In this document: one piece after another, positions 57,761 to 64,000 of the stretch
Position numbering within the stretch: position 1 is the first letter of the stretch
Layout of the letters: each line of letters opens with the position of its first letter
From: Ctenosaura bakeri
Taxonomy: Eukaryota > Chordata > Lepidosauria > Squamata > Iguanidae
Assembly: GCA_948474755.1 (NCBI GenBank)
Contig: CAOLHI010001434.1
Location: 124,001 to 188,000 of the forward strand
DNA: 64,000 nt
Direction: 5' to 3'
Program-made: the position numbers and the translations under genes
Notes under the pieces: model-generated
Database searches by the model: none
What the model saw: the letters and a program-made list of their open reading frames with translations, nothing else
What the model was told of the DNA's origin: nothing

Positions 57761-58541
57761 GAATCCTGGGGTTTGCAGTTTAGGGAGGGGCTTTTAGAAT
57801 TCTCAGCCAGGGAGCTCTTTGGCCTCAGTAAACTAAAAAACCCAGAATTCCACAGGAGGTTGAAAGTAACAGCGTAGTGCGGAAATGGCCTATGATACTG
57901 GAAAATATATTTTATTTGAAAACTAGGAAAAACTTCTTGACACTAACAACAGTTGAATAGTGCACTATTCAACTGTTGTTAGTGTCAAGAAGTTTTTCCT
58001 AGGCCCTTTTCGCTCTGTATGATGCACTCCCACTCGTGCGACGCTCACGAGGCTAAAGCGGGGCGCGCACACATATTTTGATTTTCGGCTTTAAGCCGAA
58101 AATGCCCCACGCTCACACAATGCTCGCAGCACCCTCGCGCACTTACCTCTGTGAGGTGTGTTGGCAAGGCGGCCCGGTCGCACGTCCTTCCCCCAACGCA
58201 GCCTACAACTCCCAGACTGCGCTGCGGAAGGAAGGAAGGGGCGCTAGGGCAACGGTCAAGCTAACAGGAAGACATGCGGAAGGAAGAAGGGCTGTCCTGG
58301 GCTGCTCGCATGAGTGGCTGCTCACTCGAGCGCCGTTCCTCACTGCCGCGACAAGGTACAGTGCGAAAAGGGCCCCAGTTTTCAAATAAAATATATTTTC
58401 CAGTATCATAGGTCATTTCCGCACTACCCTGTTACTTTCAAACTCCTGTGGAATTCTGGTTTTTTTAGTTTACTGAGGCCAAAGAGCTCCCTGGCTGAGA
58501 ATTCTAAAATTCCCTCCCTAAACTGCAAACCCCAGGATTCC
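57761..58541. repeat. Large palindrome, about 200-bp arms, with a MITE in the right arm
   Basis: The left arm 57761-57962 is the near-perfect reverse complement of 57963-58002 joined to 58377-58541. The arms comprise part of a family-B MITE, about 34 bp of unique flank (TATGATACTGGAAAATATAT and on), and a further 40 bp. The central 80 bp (57923-58002) are a perfect palindrome with no spacer. A 373-bp family-A MITE interrupts only the right arm. The left arm keeps the uninterrupted sequence, so the MITE inserted after the palindrome formed. Confidence 0.93.
58002..58374 (-). mobile_element. CpG-rich MITE, family A copy 6, inside a palindrome arm
   Basis: Starts GGCCCTTTTCGCTCTG and ends GTGCGAAAAGGGCC, inverted relative to copies 1 and 2. 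The donor-like motif appears as CACTTACCT near 58139. Comparison with the uninterrupted left arm gives a 3-bp target CTA on the left and CCA on the right, one substitution apart. Of all family-A copies it is among the least decayed at CpG sites. Confidence 0.88.
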
Positions 58542-58596
58542 ATAGGATGTTGAAATTGAAATAATAGCACTATTATAGGGTAGTGCAGAAACAGCC
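58411..58596. mobile_element. Fold-back MITE, family B copy 4
   Basis: Starts GGTCATTTCCGCACTACCC and ends TAGGGTAGTGCAGAAACAGCC, with an exact ATA direct repeat (58408-58410 and 58597-58599). It is the original of the inverted partial copy at 57761-57890. Confidence 0.88.
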
Positions 58597-58597
58597 A

Positions 58598-58778
58598 TAT
58601 GCTCGTGAGGTGTAATGGTCTGAGCATTGGATACCAGAGCTCAATTCCCCATTCAAGTCATGAAGGCCCACTGGTTGACCTTGGGCATGGCACACACTCT
58701 CAGTCCCAGAAAAGCCTGTAACAGTTCACCTAAGGGCAGCCATAACTTGGAAACAACTTGAAGGCACAGAACAACAAC
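58598..58778 (+). mobile_element. Sauria-type SINE, full length
   Basis: A complete plus-strand copy: tRNA-like head (GTGAGGTGTAATGGTCTGAG near 58604), body (GGCCCACTGGTTGACCTTGG near 58667) and tail ACTTGAAGGCACAGAACAAC at 58757-58776. It begins directly after the family-B MITE and its ATA repeat. Confidence 0.9.
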
Positions 58779-59460
58779 ATATGCCTATTCAATCTAATCC
58801 TGTTCTTTAAGGTCATAAGAATTAGTTTTTGCCCTCTTTTGCATAATATTCCTAAATGTATATGAAGAGTTCTTCATGCTTCTACCTCATTCCTTGAGTT
58901 TTATCTTCTCCAGAGTAAACATAAATTCTTCTTTTTATAAGACTTGGTTTTCTTGTCATTGACCATATACATTCTTATCCTCAGAATCCATACAATTTTT
59001 CTTAACTGTCATTACTATTACTATGTTGTGATATGAAAAAAATATTACTATCAGAACATAGGAAAAACTTTAAAAAAACTATTGAGGAAAATCAGAAAAG
59101 AAAATTCATAAGCAGAGTTATGGTTGAACATAAAGAAAATGAAAATAATAGCAGAAGATTTCTATAACTTTAATATGGATGATGAAGAGAGAAACAGTTT
59201 CTATATTTTCTATATTTTGGTTCAGTCATTGATCAAGACTATTGAGACTGTAGTGAAGAACTCAGAAGAAGACGAGGCATTGGATGGGTGATGAGGAACC
59301 CATGACTCTGAATTTGCAATATCTTAGCAGGTATTGCCTCTATTAATAACATGGTGTCCTGGAGGTTTTCCATTCATAGGGTTGCTATCAATTGTAGTTG
59401 ACTAGATAACAAATAATAGAAATGTTACCTAGCTGCAGAAGAAGGAGAAGAAGAAGGAGG
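58779..59460. other. Unassigned AT-rich noncoding DNA
   Basis: About 0.7 kb with no recognised repeat or exon. Confidence 0.4.
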
Positions 59461-59538
59461 AGAAGGAAGGAAGGAAGGAAGGAAGGAAGGAAGGAAGGAA
59501 GGAAGGAAGGAAGGAAGGTAGGAAGGAAGGAAGGAAAA
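59461..59538. repeat. (GGAA)n microsatellite
   Basis: About 18 GGAA units with one GGTA variant, preceded by (GAA)n-rich sequence. Leucine- and serine-rich minus-strand frames are translations of the array. Confidence 0.97.
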
Positions 59539-61384
59539 TAAAGAAAAAGAAAAAAAAAAGAAAAGAGAAATATATACACCTTGATGCTTTAAGTCCAGAG
59601 TTAAGGATATTTCTGATTGGCTCAAATTTCAGAGACAGCAAACTGAAAGCTAAGGCTGGCACATGAATATATGTATGCTAGATACATTAATGATGGTGTA
59701 CAATGTCACTAATTGTGTTTGCTTACAAATTGTTCTTCTTCTACATAGAATCCCCTTTGTGTTTCAGGCCCAAATGCAGATGGACAGGATGGAATACCTA
59801 AGACCAGAGAAGATGCTCCAACTTGTCTTGGTTCTATATTGCTTTATGAAGCATCTGAAGGTTAGACTAGATGATTGTATAAAGATGTATCTACAAGCTT
59901 CCTTTGACTGTAAAGTATAGGGAATTGAACCAGATCAAGAATCCTAGTATATGTGGGGCAAGAGGACTTTAACCCTTTGCCAACCTCTGTGTTCTCTTTC
60001 TGTTCACATGGATACAGCTGCTGCCCCTCCTGTGTAATCTTTTTTGTTTCAAAAGATCATTACACGGCAATAAATATTGCAAGGGGTTCAATCTGGATCA
60101 AGACAACAATGGAAAAACAGTTAAAGCTCCCCTATCTGCTATGGACATAACATTCCTATGTAGATTGAATCTGTTGTACATCTTTTGAAGTACTTTTGAG
60201 CAGTAATTTGTCTTGTAACTTCTAACCAAACACACTGAATAGTGCTGATGTATCAAAAAACAGCAAATTGTGATACTTGTTTCTTTTAAAATGACCATGA
60301 TCACACAGAAAACTTTTATCTTTACCACCACAAATGGAAAGTATGACCAGACAAATGTTCCCAGATCTCAGGACCTGACAAGAGGGGAATCTCAGGGTGA
60401 GGACACTGCCTTGAAAATTGTGGGTGTGTTCCCAATTTTTCAAAAATATTTGCATTTTTTTTAAAAAAAATGAAGTTTACTTTGTGCAATTATGGTCGAT
60501 GTTTGATATATCCTGCTTAATGGCATCTCTAGGACCATGTGCATTCAGAATTTGGCCCTAAAATCTCAGGACCTGAGATATTCTTTACCTGATAACTCTA
60601 GTAGGTTGTATTCAAGTCAACTGTCCACAACTTGTTTCCAACAGAAATAAATGCAGGACTTAAGTGATGAGAAGCTGGATGAGACAAGAGTATAGTCTAC
60701 CCTAGGATTTAATGATGGTACTACATAATATCTCTTTTAAAGGACTGGACATTTTCTACTCAAAATATATACAACTTCTAAAAGTGTCCAGTTCATTGTC
60801 TTTCAGAGACTGTTGCTCTGAGACAACTGTTGCAAAGTACAAAGTACATACATAGAAGCTCACAGTCTGTGCTTACGAGCTAGCCTCTCTGGACTTGAAT
60901 TTACACTCAAACCAATCACACTTTTTCTCTGGCTTGACTTTTCATTCTTTACCCATAACACTGCCAGCTGCATGCAGGCCTGGCTGCCAGACTGAGACCT
61001 TTCATCTTCTTGTCCTGCCCTCAGTCTGCCACTTGGCATGGGAGTATAAGAATTTGAACAAGAACAACAACATGATTAATCCCAGGCTCACCCTATTGCT
61101 CCATGAAGATTAATGTCTCAGACCACGTTGGACTGCAGTCTTTCTTGGTCAACTCCTTGTTTACCTCCATCACCATTCTTTAAATTCTCAGTACCAAACA
61201 AAGAAGAGCACAAGGAAGAACAATGCATGCCAGAAGCCAGCACAATTCATGTAGCATTCAATCATATCTTGCTCCACTGTTAGGAAGCCCATAGTCCCCA
61301 ACTCATAACAACATAAACAGCACTCAAACTTTTGAAGCCATTATATTAATACTTCAAAATGACTGGTGCTATCCTTGAACCCTG
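59539..61384. other. Unassigned AT-rich noncoding DNA
   Basis: About 1.85 kb with no recognised transposon or exon. Confidence 0.4.
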
Positions 61385-61640
61385 ACTTTATTTAGCTATG
61401 TGTTTATTTATTTAAATTTGTCTAAACCATCCTATATCAAAAGATCACAGAACAAATTACAATCAATGAAATCTCCTTAAAGCAGTCTGAAACAATTAAA
61501 ACACTTTAAAGCAATTTAACAACTCCAAGAGAACAGAAAATGAAAGGTAGATCACAAAACAAGCTGTGAAGTACCCCTGCCAAAGAACAGTAATTGCTTT
61601 GTACTGAAACAAAGCCCACTTCAGACCTATTCAGGCCTTC
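61385..61640. repeat. Old interspersed repeat resembling a LINE tail
   Basis: TTTATTTATTTAAATTTGTC, then TCAAAAGATCACAGAACAAA and ACAATTAAAACA units, resembles the segment at 21790-22085. Family unnamed. Confidence 0.35.
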
Positions 61641-61702
61641 AAAGGGACAGTAGAAAGCTTAGAATCATACATTGATAATCTATGTCACAATTGTGATGTA
61701 GT

Positions 61703-61873
61703 TACTGTATTTGCCAGGATATAAGATGCAGCCGTGTATAAGATGCACCCTATTTATGCACTGGAAAATACTAATTGTCAGCATATAAGACACACCAGTG
61801 TGTAAGACACATCCCATTTTCAAACAGTATTTTTTGGGGGGAAAGTGAGTCTTATACACCAGTAAATACAGTA
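61703..61873. mobile_element. Short TIR element (mariner-like MITE)
   Basis: The ends TACTGTATTTGCCAGGATAT and (reverse complement of the right end) TACTGTATTTACTGGTGTAT form about 27-bp imperfect inverted repeats around 171 bp. If TA is the duplicated target, the element proper is CTGTATTTG to AAATACAG, the size of a Tc1/mariner-type MITE. The interior is a second imperfect repeat of the ATAAGATGCA type. Confidence 0.7.
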
Positions 61874-63997
61874 AGCCTTTGTTTTTGTTGTTTTTGTTTT
61901 TTTTTTAATTTTTTATTGATTATATAACTGGAAAACAAAAGCAAAAAATTAAACACCATGTGTTATACATAATAGTGAAAAAAAAAAGAAAAAAATTTTT
62001 TTTCCTTTAAACAACATAAACTTACATTATTATTTTTTTCTCTTTTACACTTGAAATCATAACCTTATTCAGCTTGTTCCATATCATACAGCTTATACAT
62101 TTTTGTTACCTATCTTTAATTCTTATTTTCATTATATTCATTTTTAATATTATAGTTTCATTCTTAATTCTATATTTTCGGCTTCCATTTAACCTATTAC
62201 TATTATTAATTATAATCTTATTACTTCAAAGCCAGTTAACTTTTAACTTTTTTTTTTTCCTTTTAAAAATTAAACATTACATATTCAATTTCATCAATAG
62301 ATCACAAGTTTAACACACACAGGTAATATAAAATAAAAATAAAAAATAAAAAATACAAAACAAAACCAAACAAAAATATATATATATGTACCCAACCCCC
62401 AGAGCCAACTTTTTATTTAATCCACTTTCCAAAATTGCCATTCTTCTTGTAATAGGGTAGCATTTTCCAAAAATATTTTCCAAATTTCCTCAAAATCATT
62501 CCCTTTTGTTAAACCTTTCATAAATCTAATTCTACATGTTAATTTATCATTAATTGCAATTTTCCACACTTCTTTATACCATTCCTCTATTTGAAATTTT
62601 TCATTTGTTTTCCATTTTTTTGCTATTATTAATCTCGCTGCAATTAACAAATTTGTTATTAATTCTTTTCTTACCTGAGTACACTCAACCTTATTATATA
62701 TAGACAGCAACGCTATATTTGGACATACTGGTATTACTACTCCTGTAATCTCTTTTATCTCTTTAAAAACCTTTTGCCAAAATTCCATTATCTTTTTACA
62801 ATTCCACCACATATGCATATATGTACCAATTTCTTGACATCCTCTCCAGCATAATCTTGTATATTTCTCATCTATTTGATTTAATTTCACTGGAGTCAAA
62901 TACCATTTCCAAACTATTTTATAATGATTCTCTTTTATTCTTATTGATATTTTTTTTAAATGACGTTGTTTCCAGATTTTTCTCCATTCTTGTATATCTA
63001 TATTTTGTGCTGTCTCTTCCTCCCAGATTTTTCTAAGATAATCCTCTTCTTGTTCTTTTGCTAATATTTTATATATTTCACTTGTTGTACCTTTTAGCAT
63101 TTCATTTTCTTGCATATTTTCTCTTTGAATAATAATTTGTTCAAATTTAGTATGTTCTTTAAAATCCTTAACATATCTTTTCATACTCTTTGTCCATTGC
63201 TCTAATTGTATGTAATTTAACCAGGATATTTTAGTTTCCTGCAATCTCTCTTTCATTCTATCTTTATTTATCATTATTTTCATCCAATCTTTTAATCTAT
63301 ATATATTTTTTGTTTTTTTATTTCTTTCTCTATTATTTCTCTCAAATTCATTGGAAATTTTTCCATCATTACTATCGGAGTTAATGTTGATATATTCGGT
63401 ATCAATTTTCTTTTATTTTTCTTCCATATTTCTATTATATTTTTTATAAAAGGATTTTCTATCTTTTCCATTTCTTTCTTTGAAAAATTCCTAAAAAATA
63501 TATTTTCTAATTTCATCTCAATATTCTTATCTTCTGTCACTAACCAATCTAAATCACCCTTTCCTGAAACTCCATCTATAATATATCTCAATTGATTTGC
63601 ATAATAATACCATTTTAAATTTGGAAGTCCCAGGCCACCTTCTTTTTGACTTTTATACCAATATTTCTTGTTAATCCTCGGTTTCTTATTACCATTACAA
63701 AAATTATTTAATATCTTTTGGCACTCCTTTAATTCTTCCTCTGATACTTTTATTGGTAACATTCTAAACAAAAAATTAATTTTAGGTAATATTTTCATTT
63801 TTACCACTGCTATTCTACCAAACCACGATAGCTTTATATTTTTGTAATCCTCTAATTTCCGTTTAATTTCTAATCTTAATTTCTTAAAAAAATTTTCCTG
63901 AAGTCCTTGTAAATTTTTTGTAATATCTATTCCTAAATATTTAATTGATTCTTTTACTTTAAGTAACCTTTTTTTATTACTACAGTAAGCCTTTGTT
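61867..63997 (-). mobile_element. 5'-truncated L1 LINE insertion with 17-bp target duplication
   Basis: A direct repeat TACAGTAAGCCTTTGTT at 61867-61883 and 63981-63997 brackets about 2.1 kb. On the minus strand the insert starts mid-ORF2 at 63980 and runs to a 3' poly-A tail (T-rich plus-strand sequence from 61884). This is a textbook target-primed reverse transcription product. It lands at the right edge of the 61703-61873 MITE, so the duplication includes the MITE's last bases. The 3' UTR (62416 down to about 61925) is AT-rich. Confidence 0.95.
62417..63980 (-). pseudogene. L1 ORF2 C-terminal half, frameshifted
   Basis: Minus-strand frames 63807-63292 (171 codons) and 63283-62417 (288 codons) are consecutive parts of one L1 ORF2. 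A 1-nt shift in an ATATATATA run at about 63300 breaks them apart. The first part has the post-RT region with PRINKKYWYKSQKEGGLGLPNL (about residues 43-64), typical of L1. The second ends with the cysteine-rich C-terminal segment, CWRGCQEIGTYMHMWWNCKK at about residues 145-164, which in L1 aids RNA binding. The RT catalytic core and endonuclease are missing through truncation. High A/T content and few other defects suggest a fairly young, inactive copy. Confidence 0.93.
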
Positions 63998-64000
63998 ATG

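Noticed and set aside
57691..58596. CRISPR-like or tandem array
   Set aside because: Repeats here are inverted, not direct, and are explained by palindromes and MITEs; the host is a eukaryote.
59388..59662. Membrane-like Leu/Phe/Ser-rich proteins on the minus strand
   Set aside because: Read through the (GGAA)n and (GAA)n arrays.
62074..62313. Hydrophobic 79-codon plus-strand frame
   Set aside because: Antisense reading of the AT-rich L1 3' UTR; the poly-Ile/Leu/Phe composition is an artefact of base content.

Overview
This is nuclear DNA from a vertebrate, most likely a squamate reptile and probably a lizard. The diagnosis rests on the repeats: CR1 LINEs ending in ATTCTATG repeats, tRNA-derived SINEs of the Sauria type whose 3' end matches Bov-B LINEs, a 5S-rRNA-derived SINE with a similar tail, an AT-rich L1 of the kind seen in lizards, and an hAT element with a SPIN-type terminus. 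I found no exon of a host protein gene and no functional RNA gene. The window reads as intergenic or intronic DNA built from layered transposon insertions, and nearly all open frames are transposon remnants, shadows or microsatellite translations.

Layout. 0.9-2.3 kb: a decayed Tc1/mariner element. 3.6-5.8 kb: two solo LTRs (family A, minus strand). 6.1-6.6 kb: an hAT element with an 8-bp target duplication. 6.7-8.7 kb: two CpG-rich MITEs (family A, GGCCCTTTTCGCAC termini). 9.0 kb: 5S-derived SINE. 10-13 kb: trinucleotide microsatellites and a degenerate motif array. 15.0 and 26.3 kb: further family-A MITEs, with a third solo LTR at 17.6 kb. 21-24 kb: SINEs. 30.4-33.2 kb: CR1 copy 1 with endonuclease and broken RT, carrying a fold-back MITE (family B). 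37.5-39.5 kb: a plus-strand family-A LTR split by a GC-rich LTR (family B). 41 kb: L2 fragment. 42.3-43.2 kb: LTR of a third type. 44.1-46.2 kb: CR1 copy 2, nearly intact RT. 47.4 kb: SINE split by a family-B MITE. 49.2-49.7 kb: possible LTR. 50.5-52.9 kb: Ty1/copia pol remnant split by a retrocopied transcript. 53.2 kb: GATA/GACA array. 54.7 kb: CpG-rich MITE with a clean TTA duplication. 57.7-58.6 kb: two adjacent palindromes, the larger with a MITE in one arm. 61.7 kb: small TIR element; 61.9-64.0 kb: a complete 5'-truncated L1 insertion with a 17-bp target duplication.

Nothing here acts as a gene pathway. The value lies in the relative chronology: MITE into SINE, MITE into CR1, LTR into LTR, retrocopy into copia, L1 beside a MITE and MITE into palindrome. 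In several cases the empty site can be read from another copy in the same window. I did not find a convincing new biological system. The strongest unexplained structure is the serial palindrome at 57.7-58.5 kb.
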